NCBI RefSeq assembly: GCF_022012295.1 | Contig: NZ_JAKLTN010000002.1 | Coordinates: 930,001 to 994,000, forward strand | DNA: 64,000 bases | DNA from: Dechloromonas hankyongensis | GTDB taxonomy: Bacteria; Pseudomonadota; Gammaproteobacteria; Burkholderiales; Rhodocyclaceae | Direction: 5' to 3' | In this document: positions 16,413 to 25,285 of the stretch, piece by piece | Position numbering within the stretch: position 1 is the stretch's first letter | Layout of the letters: every line of letters begins with the position of its first letter | The notes under the pieces: generated by a model | The model's database searches: none | What the model was told of the DNA's origin: nothing | The model's input: the letters and a program-made list of their open reading frames with translations, nothing else | Translations under genes and position numbers: made by a program

Positions 16413-17306
16413 CTACCCCTCGCCAACCTCCTTCGCCGCCTGTGCTGCCCGCCATTCGACGAAGGTCTTGATAACCAGCGTCAGCAGCGCCAGGATGGCC
16501 AGCAGCGAAGCCACGGCGAAAGCGGCGGCGAACTTGTATTCGCTGTAGATGATTTCGATATGCAGCGGCATGGTGTTGGTTTCACCGCGGATGTGGCCGG
16601 AAACCACGGACACCGCGCCGAACTCGCCCATCGCCCGGGCATTGCACAGGATGACGCCGTAGATCAGCCCCCATTTGACGTTGGGCAGGGTCACGTACCA
16701 GAAGGTGCGCCAGCCCGAGGCGCCGAGCACCGTCGCCGCCTCCTCCTCGTCCCTGCCCTGCGCTTCCATCAGCGGGATCAGTTCGCGGGCGACGAAGGGA
16801 AAGGTCACGAAGATGGTCGCCAGCACGATGCCGGGAACGGCGAAGACGATCTTCATGTCGTGTTCGAGGAACCACGGGCCGATCCAGCCATTGCGCCCGA
16901 ACACCAGGATGTAGACCAAGCCCGCCACCACCGGCGAAACCGAGAATGGCAGATCGATCAGGGTGATCAGGAAGGATTTCCCGGGGAACTGGAACTTGGC
17001 GATGGCCCAGGCCGCGGCGATGCCGAACACCAGGTTGAGCGGCACGGCGATGGCGGCGGCGAGCAGGGTCAGCTTGATCGAACTCTGCGCATCCGGCTCG
17101 ACCAGGGCCACCAGGTAGGCATCCCAGCCCTTGCGCAGGGCTTCGTAGAATACCGTGAGCAACGGCAGCAGCAGGAAGAGGACGAAGAAGCTCAGTGAGA
17201 TGCCGATGATGGTCCATTTGACCCAAGCCGATTCGCGGGTGGCGGGGTTGCTTTCGTAGCGGTCGGCCAGGGCCGAGCCGATATGCAGGGTGGTCGCGGC
17301 AGCCAT
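16413..17306 (-). CDS. cysW: Sulfate/thiosulfate ABC transporter permease CysW
   Basis: The 297-residue inner-membrane subunit has six hydrophobic helices and the binding-protein-dependent permease signature (EAA loop: EEEAATVLGASGWRTFWYVTLP, near residue 190, cited by its ends). ARAMGEFGAVSVVSGHIRGETNTMPL is diagnostic of CysW. Together with CysT it forms the membrane channel for sulfate import. ATG at 17306 overlaps the TAA of cysT (TAATG), so translation is coupled. The usual next gene, the ATPase cysA, is absent here; a terminator follows instead. Confidence 0.94.
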   Translation of the reverse strand: MAAATTLHIGSALADRYESNPATRESAWVKWTIIGISLSFFVLFLLLPLLTVFYEALRKGWDAYLVALVEPDAQSSIKLTLLAAAIAVPLNLVFGIAAAWAIAKFQFPGKSFLITLIDLPFSVSPVVAGLVYILVFGRNGWIGPWFLEHDMKIVFAVPGIVLATIFVTFPFVARELIPLMEAQGRDEEEAATVLGASGWRTFWYVTLPNVKWGLIYGVILCNARAMGEFGAVSVVSGHIRGETNTMPLHIEIIYSEYKFAAAFAVASLLAILALLTLVIKTFVEWRAAQAAKEVGEG

Positions 17307-18133
17307 TATTGGGCCTTTCCGGTGCGCTTGGCCGTCCATGCCTGGAGGCTGTTGATGGTGATGAGCAGGATGAAGGACAGAAGCAGCATCACGGTGGCAA
17401 TGGCGGTCGCGCCGCGGTAGTCGTATTGCTCGAGCTTGGTGATGATCATCAGCGGCGTGATCTCGGACACCATCGGCATGTTGCCGGCGATGAAGATGAC
17501 CGAGCCGTACTCGCCCACCGCCCGGGCGAAGGCCAGCGCGAAGCCGGTCAGCAGCGCGGGATAAAGGGTCGGAAAAATGACCTGGCGGATGGTCTGCCAG
17601 CGATTGGCCCCCAGGCTGGTCGATGCTTCCTCGATTTCGAATTCCAGGTCTTCCAGCACGGGCTGCACGGTACGCACCACGAAGGGCAAGCCGATGAAGA
17701 CCAGCGCCAGCAACACGCCGACCGGCGTGAAGGCCACCTTCAAACCAAAGGACTCGACGATGCGGCCGATCCAGCCGTTGCCCGCCCACAGTGCGGTCAG
17801 CGCAATGCCGGCCACCGCCGTCGGCAAGGCGAAGGGCAGGTCGACCAGCGAATCGACGATTTTCTTGCCGGGAAAGTTGTAGCGCACCAGGCTCCAGGCG
17901 AGCAGCATGCCGAACACGGTGTTGATCGCCGCGGCGGCCAGCGAGGCGCCGAAACTCAAGTGGTAGGAGGCCACGACGCGGGGCGACGAGACCGCCGTCC
18001 AGAACTGCGCCAGGCTCAGTTCGGCCGTCTTGATGAACACCGCGGCCAGCGGGATCAACACGATCAGCGACAGCCAGGTCAGGGTGTAGCCCAGGGACAG
18101 GTTGAAGCCGGGCAAAGCTTGGCGCGAACTCAT
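17306..18133 (-). CDS. cysT: Sulfate/thiosulfate ABC transporter permease CysT (CysU)
   Basis: The 275-residue membrane protein opens with LPGFNLSLGYTLTWLSLI, has six helices, and carries the permease EAA loop (EEASTSLGANRWQTI) and RAVGEYGSVIFIAGNMP, which identify CysT. ATG at 18133 is preferred because GAGGTGAGG lies just upstream; a longer frame to 18211 has no ribosome site. It precedes cysW in the same transcript, while a terminator separates it from sbp, so it probably has its own promoter in the AT-richer 18140-18290 interval. Confidence 0.94.
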   Translation of the reverse strand: MSSRQALPGFNLSLGYTLTWLSLIVLIPLAAVFIKTAELSLAQFWTAVSSPRVVASYHLSFGASLAAAAINTVFGMLLAWSLVRYNFPGKKIVDSLVDLPFALPTAVAGIALTALWAGNGWIGRIVESFGLKVAFTPVGVLLALVFIGLPFVVRTVQPVLEDLEFEIEEASTSLGANRWQTIRQVIFPTLYPALLTGFALAFARAVGEYGSVIFIAGNMPMVSEITPLMIITKLEQYDYRGATAIATVMLLLSFILLITINSLQAWTAKRTGKAQ

Positions 18134-18298
18134 GGCCTCACCTCGCCGGGGAAGGACAAAACAAGCGATACGGGATGCATGAAAACTCCAGAACACGGTC
18201 GATAGCGGCAAGCTTAGGGACAGCCGTCAGCATCCCTAACCAATTTATTTGTCTTTGCTTATGCCAATCCCTGCATAGGGAAAAACCGGCAAAACAAA

Positions 18299-18328
18299 GC
18301 CCCGGCCGGGCATGGCCACGACCGGGGC
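18299..18328 (-). terminator. Terminator between sbp and cysT
   Basis: GCCCCGG (18299-18305) pairs with CCGGGGC (18322-18328), and the leftward strand continues with a T-rich stretch (TTTGTTTT). It can separate high expression of the binding protein from lower expression of the permeases. Confidence 0.7.
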
Positions 18329-18372
18329 CTGGCGGACGGCCGGCAGGCCGCCCGCAGTGAATCCACGCCGGC

Positions 18373-19377
18373 TTACTTCACGTAGATCTGGTCGAACACC
18401 CCGCCATCGGCGAAATGCGCCTTCTGCGCCGCCGTCCAGCCGCCGAATTCCTTGTCGATGGTCAGCAGCTTGACGTTGGCGAACTGCTTGGAATACTTGG
18501 CGGCCACCTTCTTGTCGGTCGGCCGGTAGAAGTTGCGCGCGGCGATTTCCTGGCCTTCCGGCGAATATAGGTAGTTCAGGTACTCGGTGGCGACCTTGCG
18601 GGTGCCCTTCTTGTCGGCCACCTTGTCGACCACCGCCACCGGCGGCTCGGCCAGGATGGAGACGGACGGGGTGACGATTTCGAACTTGTCCGGACCGAGT
18701 TCCTTCAGCGACAGGTAGGCCTCGTTTTCCCAGGCGATCAGGACATCGCCAATGCCGCGCTCGACGAAGGTGGTTGTCGCGCCGCGGGCGCCGGAATCGA
18801 GCACCTTGACGTTGCCGTACAGCTTCTTGACGAAGTCCTTGGCGCTGGCATCGCTGCCGCCCTTCAGGTTCTTGGCGTAGGCCCAGGCGGCCAGGTAATT
18901 CCAGCGGGCGCCGCCCGAGGTCTTCGGGTTCGGCGTGATGACTTCGACGCCTGGCTTGGTCAGGTCAGCCCAGTCCTTGATGCCTTTCGGGTTGCCCTTG
19001 CGCACCAGCAGGACGATGGTCGAGGTGTAGGGCGAGGCGTTCAGCGGCAGCTTCTTCTGCCAGTCCTTGCTGGCCAGGCCGGCATCGGCGACTTCGTCGA
19101 TATCGTAGGCCAGCGCCAGCGTCACCACGTCAGCGTCCAGCCCGTCGATCACGGCCCGCGCCTGCTTGCCGGAACCTCCATGCGAGGCCTTGATGTTGAC
19201 GGTTTCGCCGGTCTTGCCCTTCCAGTACTTGGCAAAGGCGCCGTTGAAATCCTGATAGAGCTCGCGCGTCGGGTCGTAGGAGACGTTGAGCAGATTGACA
19301 TCGGCGAAGGCCTGGCCACCCAAGGCAAGGCCCAGTGCAATGGCGATCAGGCTACGGCGGGTATGGTTGAAGCGCAT
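18373..19377 (-). CDS. sbp: Periplasmic sulfate-binding protein
   Basis: A 334-residue periplasmic receptor for the sulfate ABC transporter. The Sec signal peptide ends at QAFA; the mature protein opens with [16 protein letters not shown], the typical Sbp/CysP start. Ligand-loop residues [12 protein letters not shown], and [18 protein letters not shown] near the middle, are family hallmarks. CAGGA lies 9 nt before the ATG. It is upstream of cysT and cysW on the same strand. Confidence 0.95.
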   Translation of the reverse strand: MRFNHTRRSLIAIALGLALGGQAFADVNLLNVSYDPTRELYQDFNGAFAKYWKGKTGETVNIKASHGGSGKQARAVIDGLDADVVTLALAYDIDEVADAGLASKDWQKKLPLNASPYTSTIVLLVRKGNPKGIKDWADLTKPGVEVITPNPKTSGGARWNYLAAWAYAKNLKGGSDASAKDFVKKLYGNVKVLDSGARGATTTFVERGIGDVLIAWENEAYLSLKELGPDKFEIVTPSVSILAEPPVAVVDKVADKKGTRKVATEYLNYLYSPEGQEIAARNFYRPTDKKVAAKYSKQFANVKLLTIDKEFGGWTAAQKAHFADGGVFDQIYVK

Positions 19378-19652
19378 TTTGCTGAAATCCTGTTGAGTTA
19401 TGGAGCCGCCAATTTACGAAACGGCCACCACCAGGAAAACGACGTAAATCTTATGTTCTTATGCAGCGCAAGGCTTATAAAGTTCGAAGCAAAGCCGCCG
19501 CGGCAAGCCAACCCGAGAAAACGGCATAAGCTTCCCAAGCCTTTTATAACGCCCGCCCCCCGGCGAGAAATGACTATCCCGGCATGCCCATATTCCGCTC
19601 ACGATATTGGGTTCGACGAAATCTTTCCCGCTGAAGCCGCCCAGAAAGCACA

Positions 19653-19679
19653 AAGCCCGTGCATTTTTGGCACGGGCTT
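19653..19679 (-). terminator. Strong hairpin upstream of sbp
   Basis: AAGCCCGTGC and GCACGGGCTT form a perfect 10-bp stem around a 7-nt loop. The leftward strand continues TTTGTGCTTTC, giving a moderate terminator. It would end a short transcript starting near 19830 and may attenuate transcription into sbp. Confidence 0.6.
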
Positions 19680-19738
19680 CTTGAATCTTCACTCTTGGCA
19701 CGCATGGCCAGGATATTCGGCATGTCGCCGTTTTGGTA

Positions 19739-19807
19739 TTACTTGGCCTTCAGGTCAAACTGCGGCGGACTTTCAACCATGTTGCCTCCAGTCGTGTTGT
19801 CTGACAT
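19739..19807 (-). CDS. Possible 22-aa peptide upstream of sbp
   Basis: An ATG at 19807 opens 22 codons; an internal in-frame ATG at 19780 has GGAGG 6 nt upstream and gives 13 codons. Beyond the TAA stop the frame stays open and coding-like for about 20 more codons, so it may be a cut-off remnant. A hairpin follows about 60 bp downstream. It could be a leader peptide, a small RNA-encoded peptide, or chance. Confidence 0.25.
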   Translation of the reverse strand: MSDNTTGGNMVESPPQFDLKAK

Positions 19808-20014
19808 TTGTTTCCGACCCATTCCGGCCGGAACGCAATTCCAGAATACGCCTTTTGACGGGAATGTCCACTGCTCAGTTTCGCCTAGCCCCCTGCCCTC
19901 GATCTGGCGGGAAAATCACCTAGAACTGTGTAGCGGCAACGGCTACAGCTGGGGCGGATAACACGGCCGGGAGCACATGTTTCCGTGCTCCAATGCTTCC
20001 TGAAACGTTAGCCG

Positions 20015-21181
20015 TCACATCCGGAAAATCCCCGCATCCGGCTTCGCGCGCCCGGCCCACAGTTCGCAGGATTGGCGCACAACCTCCTCTAGGGCGCCTT
20101 CGTTGGTAAAGCTCATGCGTATCTCGCTGGCCCCGTTGCGCGCCTGCAAAACCTCGGTACGCAGCAGATTGAGCGCTTCGGTTGCCCCGAGATCGTAGGC
20201 ATGGACCTCGATGGCGGCCATGGTCCGGATGATGTCGTCGCCGATGTTGCGCTGCTCGGCGGAACCCGGAACGACCAGCGTGCCGTCGTAGCCGAAGCGG
20301 CAGGCCTGGAAGCGGTTGAAGGTGTAAACCAGATAATCGTCCTCGTGCGGCTCGATCGGCTTCTCTTCGAGCAGATAGCGGGCCAGCGCTTGGGCATAGG
20401 CAGCAATCTGCGCCGCACGCTCGACGGTCCGCGGCGTATCCATCACGCGCAACTCGATAGTGCCGAACTCAGGTTTGGGCCGGATATCCCAGTAGAAGTC
20501 CTTCATGCTCTTGACCACGCCGGTGGCGATCATCTTGCGGTAGTAGGCGTTGAATTCATCCCAGCTCAAGACGAAGGGCGCCCGGCCGCTGAGCGGGAAG
20601 GCAAAGACCGAATTGAGGCGCGCCGATTGGAATCCGGTGTCGATACCCTGTACGAAGGGCGACGCCGCGGACAGCGCGATGAGGTGGGGAATGTAGCGGT
20701 TGAAGGCGTGCAGTAACCAGAGCGCCCGGTCCGGGCAGGCGCAGCCGATGTGCACATGCTGGCCGAATATGGTGAATTGCTTGGCCAAATAACCGTAGAG
20801 CTGCGACAGCAGGTGGAAGCGAGGCGCGTCGAATATAGCCTGCTTGCCCCAGTGCTGGAAGGGATGCGTGCCGCCCCCGGAAAGCAGGATACCCAGGCGG
20901 TCGGCCTGATGGACCAGTTCGTTGCGGATGCTGCGCAACTGGCTCAAGGCGTCCTTGTAGTCGCGGCAGATGTCGGTCGACAACTCGATCATCGAGTCCG
21001 TGATTTCCGGCTTGACGTCGCCGGGATGCTGGCGGCCGGTCATTTCGCGCAGCAGGTCCGGGGCGGCGCCGATGAGGTTGTAATCCTGGCCGCCGACAAT
21101 CTGCAATTCCAGCTCGATACCGAGGGTCAGCGCTTCCGATTTTGAAAACTCGGGCAGTTCGTTTTCGTGCTCGTTATTCAC
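20015..21181 (-). CDS. YbdK-family carboxylate-amine ligase (glutamate-cysteine-ligase type 2)
   Basis: A 388-residue ATP-dependent ligase of the YbdK/GCS2 family; E. coli YbdK has weak glutamate-cysteine ligase activity. Seen here: the early [10 protein letters not shown] strand with Glu metal ligands, [14 protein letters not shown], the FGQHVHIG loop, and [20 protein letters not shown] at 21181 is selected because GGAG lies 9 nt upstream and the start overlaps the stop of the preceding antiporter gene by 8 nt; frames further upstream encode the antiporter in another phase. It probably adds an amino acid or amine to a glutamyl-type carboxylate; the product is unknown. Confidence 0.88.
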   Translation of the reverse strand: MNNEHENELPEFSKSEALTLGIELELQIVGGQDYNLIGAAPDLLREMTGRQHPGDVKPEITDSMIELSTDICRDYKDALSQLRSIRNELVHQADRLGILLSGGGTHPFQHWGKQAIFDAPRFHLLSQLYGYLAKQFTIFGQHVHIGCACPDRALWLLHAFNRYIPHLIALSAASPFVQGIDTGFQSARLNSVFAFPLSGRAPFVLSWDEFNAYYRKMIATGVVKSMKDFYWDIRPKPEFGTIELRVMDTPRTVERAAQIAAYAQALARYLLEEKPIEPHEDDYLVYTFNRFQACRFGYDGTLVVPGSAEQRNIGDDIIRTMAAIEVHAYDLGATEALNLLRTEVLQARNGASEIRMSFTNEGALEEVVRQSCELWAGRAKPDAGIFRM

Positions 21182-22388
21182 GACGTTCTCCGCTCCATTT
21201 GAGGCAAAGCGCCACGATGACCGGCCCCGCCAGCTCCATGATCGCAGCCGCACTCATCGCCACGGGCATCAGGGTTCCTTGCAGGTGGGGGTAAAGCTGG
21301 CCGAGGTCGGAAGCGGCGACCATGATCGGCCCGGCGGCCGGCGACAAGGCGATGCCGAGCAACAGGCCCTGGCGCCAGCTGACGCCGGCCGGCCGCGCGA
21401 AGAGCAAGACGCCGCACAGCTTGGCCAGACTGCGTGCCGCAATCAGCAGCAGCGCCAGCACGCCGCCGGTCAGCAAGTCCTCGACCCTGATCTGGATGCC
21501 GACCACCAGGAACAAGAGGACCACCAGAACCCCGCCGACCGACCCGAAATGCTCGGGAAACACCCAGGCACGGCCGTCGCCATTGCGCAGCACGATACCT
21601 GCGAAGAGCATGCAAAGCGTGACCGGCAGGCGCAAGGCCTCGATCAGGCCGATGGTCATCAGGACCAGGCTCAACAGGATGATCGAGGCGTATTCGTCGC
21701 GCAGGGTCAGCCAGTGACGCAAACGACTGACGGCAGCGGCGAGCAGCATGCCGACCAGCAGGCCGGCGCCGAGCAGATACAGCGGATGCGAAATGGCCAG
21801 CACCCAGTCGCCCCGGTAATGCTGGTGCAGCCCGCCCAGCGCCAGATGAACCGCGACGACCGAATAGACGGTGTTCAATGCGGTCAGCACGAGCAGGCGG
21901 GTACTGACCTGCCCCTGCGCATTGCTCTCGGCGACGACCCGCATGATGACGGCCGGCGAGGTCGACATGCCGATGGCCGCCAGCAGGATGGCCGGTTCCA
22001 GCGCAATGCCCAGATAGCGGCCAATAGCGAACACGGCCCCGAAAGCGGCCAGCGATTCGCACAGGCTGGTTACCAGCAGCCAGCGATTGTGGCGCAACCA
22101 GCGCAGATCGACCCGGCTCCCCAGTTCGAAGAGCAGGATGGCGAGCGCCACATTGAGTCCCCAGCGCAGCCATTCATCATGCTCCGCTACCAGGCGATCG
22201 CCGGCAAAGGCGGCGACCAGCATGCCGACCAGCGGGTAAGCCGTAATCCGCGGCAGCCCGAGGTAACGGCGCACCCATTCGCCGGCCAGGGCAGCGCACA
22301 CCACGGCAAGGGCGATCCACAGCGGCGGGCTGAGCAGGAGGGGCCACGAAGGCAAGAAAAAGGCAAGCGGCTCACTTATGGAGTGCAT
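21174..22388 (-). CDS. CPA2-family cation/proton antiporter
   Basis: A 404-residue membrane protein with about 12 helices and the KefB/Kef-like exchanger layout: [16 protein letters not shown] in helix 2, [15 protein letters not shown] in helix 4, and [16 protein letters not shown], where Kef proteins carry the Asp-containing unwound helix but this one shows Ser-Thr-Ser-Pro. No C-terminal TrkA-N domain is present. It is coupled to the YbdK-type ligase by an 8-nt overlap. Kef systems are gated by glutathione, so a link between a gamma-glutamyl compound and ion exchange is tempting but unproven. Confidence 0.82.
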   Translation of the reverse strand: MHSISEPLAFFLPSWPLLLSPPLWIALAVVCAALAGEWVRRYLGLPRITAYPLVGMLVAAFAGDRLVAEHDEWLRWGLNVALAILLFELGSRVDLRWLRHNRWLLVTSLCESLAAFGAVFAIGRYLGIALEPAILLAAIGMSTSPAVIMRVVAESNAQGQVSTRLLVLTALNTVYSVVAVHLALGGLHQHYRGDWVLAISHPLYLLGAGLLVGMLLAAAVSRLRHWLTLRDEYASIILLSLVLMTIGLIEALRLPVTLCMLFAGIVLRNGDGRAWVFPEHFGSVGGVLVVLLFLVVGIQIRVEDLLTGGVLALLLIAARSLAKLCGVLLFARPAGVSWRQGLLLGIALSPAAGPIMVAASDLGQLYPHLQGTLMPVAMSAAAIMELAGPVIVALCLKWSGERRE

Positions 22389-22474
22389 ATGGAACCCATC
22401 CCGATTCGTTCCCGTCTACTCGCAGGGAAGTATTCCTACCCAGACACTGTAGCCATCCGGGCGAGAGGATTGTC

Positions 22475-23257
22475 ATGAAACGCACCCTCAAAATCGGGCT
22501 GTCGGCCCGCCTGTCATATCCGAAACCAGGCGCCAGAGGACTGGAAAGCAAAACCCTCCAGTACCTGGAACAATCGGTCGCCCAATGGATCATGGCGCGT
22601 GACGTAGTGGTCTTCATGGTTCCCTCCATTACCCAGGACGGAATGCTTGATCGCAGCGCGGTTCGCCTGCGTGACTATGCACAACACCTCGACGGCCTGG
22701 TCTTGCAGGGCGGCGCCGACGTCAATCCGATGGCCTACGGAGAAACACCTATACGTCCTGAATGGAGCGGCGATCGGATCAGGGATATGTATGAGATGGA
22801 ATTACTGCATGAGTTCCTCGAAAGTCGAAAACCGGTCTTCGGGATCTGCCGCGGCGCCCAACTGATCAACGTGGCGATGGGCGGCTCGCTCTACCAGGAC
22901 ATCGAGACCCAGATCCCCGGTCCCACTCAGCATGTCGCTGACGCGTACGATCAGCACACCCACAGCATCGCCCTCGAACCCGGGGGCACACTGGAAAAGC
23001 TGCTGGGGAGCGAGTCTCCCCGCAAAGTGATCTCCATCCACCACCAGGGAATCCGCACCCTGGGGCGCGAGCTGGCGGTAGAGGCACGCGCCGATGGCGA
23101 TGGCATGATCGAGGCCATTCGCGGGACGGGGCGGAGTTTCCTGCTCGGCCTGCAATGGCATCCGGAATTTCGCCGCCCCAGCGACGAGGATGTGCTGGAC
23201 TGCCTGCCGTTGCTCGAAGCTTTTTTGGACGCAGCTCGTTCGGGGCACTGGCTCTAG
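22475..23257 (+). CDS. Class I glutamine-amidotransferase-like hydrolase (peptidase C26, PuuD type)
   Basis: The 260-residue protein has the C26 triad: nucleophile Cys in GICRGAQ, and His-x-Glu in LQWHPEF. It also shows LDGLVLQGGADVNPMAYGE, typical of gamma-glutamyl-GABA hydrolases. It would split gamma-glutamyl amides. It is divergent from the antiporter-YbdK pair with 86 bp between starts; a ligase and a hydrolase for gamma-glutamyl bonds facing each other suggest one pathway. GAGAGG lies 8 nt before the ATG. Confidence 0.85.
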   Translation: MKRTLKIGLSARLSYPKPGARGLESKTLQYLEQSVAQWIMARDVVVFMVPSITQDGMLDRSAVRLRDYAQHLDGLVLQGGADVNPMAYGETPIRPEWSGDRIRDMYEMELLHEFLESRKPVFGICRGAQLINVAMGGSLYQDIETQIPGPTQHVADAYDQHTHSIALEPGGTLEKLLGSESPRKVISIHHQGIRTLGRELAVEARADGDGMIEAIRGTGRSFLLGLQWHPEFRRPSDEDVLDCLPLLEAFLDAARSGHWL

Positions 23258-23348
23258 CCGCCGAGTCGCTCTGTAAAACCAGTGAAAAAAACCGGGGGAA
23301 CCATTGCCCACTATCCTACGTCCCAAGTGAAAGCGACTTACAGGAACC

Positions 23349-23540
23349 ATGGAAGCGATGATGGATTTGTTTTTCTCTGAATACGCCGAGACCCTGCTGG
23401 TGATTGCCTTGCTGGTCCTGTTCGGCTTTGCGTTATTCATGGCGCTTTCACTTGATCCCCGAGTCAGAAACAATGCCCGCCCTGATCGCCGCAAGACCCG
23501 CCGGCCGGGAGGCGACCGGAGAGCGAGCCGGGCTTACTGA
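23349..23540 (+). CDS. Small single-helix membrane protein, 63 aa
   Basis: ATG at 23349 has AGGA 5 nt upstream. Residues about 12-34 form one hydrophobic helix, and the C-terminal half is strongly basic (DRRKTRRPGGDRRASR). Positive-inside logic puts the tail in the cytoplasm. A perfect 12-bp inverted repeat (23324-23335 and 23443-23454) has one arm before the start and one inside the gene. Family and role are not recognised. Confidence 0.6.
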   Translation: MEAMMDLFFSEYAETLLVIALLVLFGFALFMALSLDPRVRNNARPDRRKTRRPGGDRRASRAY

Positions 23541-23602
23541 CGAGTCCTTTTCCGCCTGGTGTTCCGCGCGGCTAGCGCCATCAATGCCAAGCGGGCCGCA
23601 CC

Positions 23603-24034
23603 TCACTTGCGCGGCGCATGCAGTTTCGTAGTACCCCACCGTTTTTCCAGAGCCCCTGTTGCCGCGGCCTTCAATAATTTCTGAAAGCTGGGGCATTCGG
23701 CGTGGCTTGGCGCCGGGCAAGCCGCCGCATGGCGGAGTCCGCTGCTCATCGCCTTCAGGCGTTTAATCAACGCATCTATCTCGTCGGCCTTGGCCGCCAG
23801 CAACTGGCGGTCGATATTGGGCGGGCCATACGGCGACAGCATGGAGCGGATTTCGTCGAGCGACAGCCCGGCGGCCTGGCCCAGGGCAATCAAGGCCAGT
23901 TGATCGAGCACATTGGCTGCGTAACGGCGCCGCTCGCCCTTCTCGTGAAGCGAAGTGATGAGCCCCTTTTGTTCGTAATAGCGCAACGCCGACGAAGGTA
24001 TCCCGGTCTGTTTGCTGACTTCGGAAATATCCAT
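23603..24034 (-). CDS. MerR-family regulator
   Basis: The 143-residue regulator starts MDISEVSKQTGIPSSALRYYE, the MerR winged helix, followed by the KGERRRYA wing and the long dimerisation helix. The C-terminal region has Cys residues in AACPAPSHAECPSF, which could bind a metal or sense thiol chemistry. ATG at 24034 has GTGGAG directly upstream; an alternative start at 24100 would run through the promoter. It is divergent from the DUF2938 gene, and the promoter at 24046-24076 has the 19-bp spacer that MerR proteins untwist, so it should activate the DUF2938/quinone-reductase operon. Confidence 0.88.
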   Translation of the reverse strand: MDISEVSKQTGIPSSALRYYEQKGLITSLHEKGERRRYAANVLDQLALIALGQAAGLSLDEIRSMLSPYGPPNIDRQLLAAKADEIDALIKRLKAMSSGLRHAAACPAPSHAECPSFQKLLKAAATGALEKRWGTTKLHAPRK

Positions 24035-24045
24035 CTCCACACCTC

Positions 24046-24076
24046 TTGACTTGAAGTTGACTTCAACTTCTACAGT
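24046..24076 (+). promoter_or_regulatory. MerR-type promoter with 19-bp spacer and operator
   Basis: TTGACT (24046-24051) and TACAGT (24071-24076) are separated by 19 bp, and the spacer is filled by a near-perfect palindrome ACTTGAAGT-TG-ACTTCAACT (24049-24068). This is the classical MerR-activated arrangement. It drives the genes at 24118 and 24661. Confidence 0.85.
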
Positions 24077-24117
24077 GCACTCCAGGGTCTCGTTCGTCAA
24101 CTTTCAAGGAGTGCGTC

Positions 24118-24612
24118 ATGACGGCAACACAAGAACTATTGCGGATCGTCCTCATCGGCTGCGGAGCCACGCTGATCATGGACCTCTGGCTGATGTTCCT
24201 GAAGCGGATCGGGGTGCAGACCTTGAATTTCGCATTCATCGGCCGCTGGGTCGGGCATTTGTTCCGTGGCCGGATCGCGCACGCATCGATCGGCAAGGCA
24301 TCGCCCATCGCGCATGAAGCCCTGCTGGGCTGGCTCACGCATTACGCCGTGGGGATCGCCTTCGCCTTCCTGCTGACCGGCGTTGCCGGTGTCGCCTGGA
24401 TGCAGGCCCCCTCTCCCGGTATTGCCCTGCTGACCGGCATCGGCACCGTTGGCTTTCCGCTGCTGGTCATGCAACCGGCCATGGGCCTCGGGGTGGCGGC
24501 CGCCAAGACGCCGACCCCGTTCCGGAACTGCATCAGGAGTCTGCTCAATCACAGCGTTTTTGGCTATGGCCTGTTCATTTCAGCCTGCGTCATTGAATGG
24601 ACTGCTCGCTGA
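24118..24612 (+). CDS. DUF2938 membrane protein
   Basis: A 164-residue integral membrane protein with about four hydrophobic helices and conserved segments GCGATLIMDLWLMFLKR, GRWVGHLFRGRIAH and PAMGLGVAAAKTP, matching the DUF2938 family of unknown function. AAGGAG lies 8 nt before the ATG. It is the first gene under the MerR-type promoter, followed by a flavodoxin-like reductase. Confidence 0.82.
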   Translation: MTATQELLRIVLIGCGATLIMDLWLMFLKRIGVQTLNFAFIGRWVGHLFRGRIAHASIGKASPIAHEALLGWLTHYAVGIAFAFLLTGVAGVAWMQAPSPGIALLTGIGTVGFPLLVMQPAMGLGVAAAKTPTPFRNCIRSLLNHSVFGYGLFISACVIEWTAR

Positions 24613-24660
24613 AAGCGTATTGCCCAGCCCAGAAATTCCAATTTTTCCGGAGTCAGTGAA

Positions 24661-25224
24661 ATGAAAAAACTAGCCGTCATCTACCACAGCGCCCATGGCC
24701 ACACCGAGCACATCGCCCGGCATGTCGCCGAAGGGGCCGGCAGCGTGCCCGATACCGCCGTTCATGTCGTCAAGGCCGAGGAATTGACGTCGATGCCAAA
24801 CGATCTGCTGGCCTTCGATGGTTTCCTCTTCGGGTCGCCCACTTACCTGGGCGGTGTATCCGGGCCCTTCAAGAACTTCATGGATGCGACCGGCGGGCTG
24901 TGGCGCACGCAGCAACTCAAGGGCAAGCTGGCTGCCGGCTTTACCGTTTCATCGCTGCCCGCCGGTGACAAGCAGTCGACCTTGATCTCCCTGTTCACCT
25001 TCTGCATGCAGCACGGCATGCTGTGGGTCGGCAATCCCATCCTTCCCGAGCAGCATCGTGGCATTCCCTATGACGAAGCGGCCAACCGCCTCGGTTCCTG
25101 GTCCGGACTGATGGCCCAAGCCGGACACGCGGCAGCCGCCGATGCCTTTGTGGCCGGCGACATCAAGACGGCCAGGATGTTTGGCCGGAACTTTGCCGAG
25201 ACCTCACGCCGCATCTGTTGCTGA
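24661..25224 (+). CDS. Flavodoxin-like NAD(P)H-quinone oxidoreductase (WrbA/FMN-reductase type)
   Basis: The 187-residue protein starts with the FMN phosphate-binding loop YHSAHGHTEHIA, then FGSPTYLGGVSGPFKNFMDAT and FTVSSLPAGDKQSTL, the pattern of WrbA-like flavoproteins that reduce quinones by two electrons and prevent radical cycling. It ends in two Cys residues. It lies 48 bp after DUF2938 and is likely induced with it by the MerR protein, which suggests a quinone- or electrophile-responsive unit. Confidence 0.85.
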   Translation: MKKLAVIYHSAHGHTEHIARHVAEGAGSVPDTAVHVVKAEELTSMPNDLLAFDGFLFGSPTYLGGVSGPFKNFMDATGGLWRTQQLKGKLAAGFTVSSLPAGDKQSTLISLFTFCMQHGMLWVGNPILPEQHRGIPYDEAANRLGSWSGLMAQAGHAAAADAFVAGDIKTARMFGRNFAETSRRICC

Positions 25225-25285
25225 AGCGGGAAACGGGGCCGATCGGGAAGCCAAGCGGCCGGCAGTGCAGCGCGCTGGGGCAGCC

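Larger units (their letters stand above)
19378..20014. other. 637-bp intergenic region upstream of sbp
   Basis: It holds no ordinary gene. Contents: the sbp promoter region (AT-rich 19390-19480), a strong hairpin at 19653-19679, a 22-codon ORF with a good internal ribosome site on the minus strand at 19739-19807, and a 12-bp palindrome TTCCGGCCGGAA at 19822-19833. Longer open frames on either strand lack ribosome sites and look spurious. Confidence 0.6.

Noticed and set aside
19180..19923. 247-codon plus-strand frame across the sbp start
   Set aside because: Its first part is antisense to sbp and the rest crosses a strong hairpin; no ribosome site.
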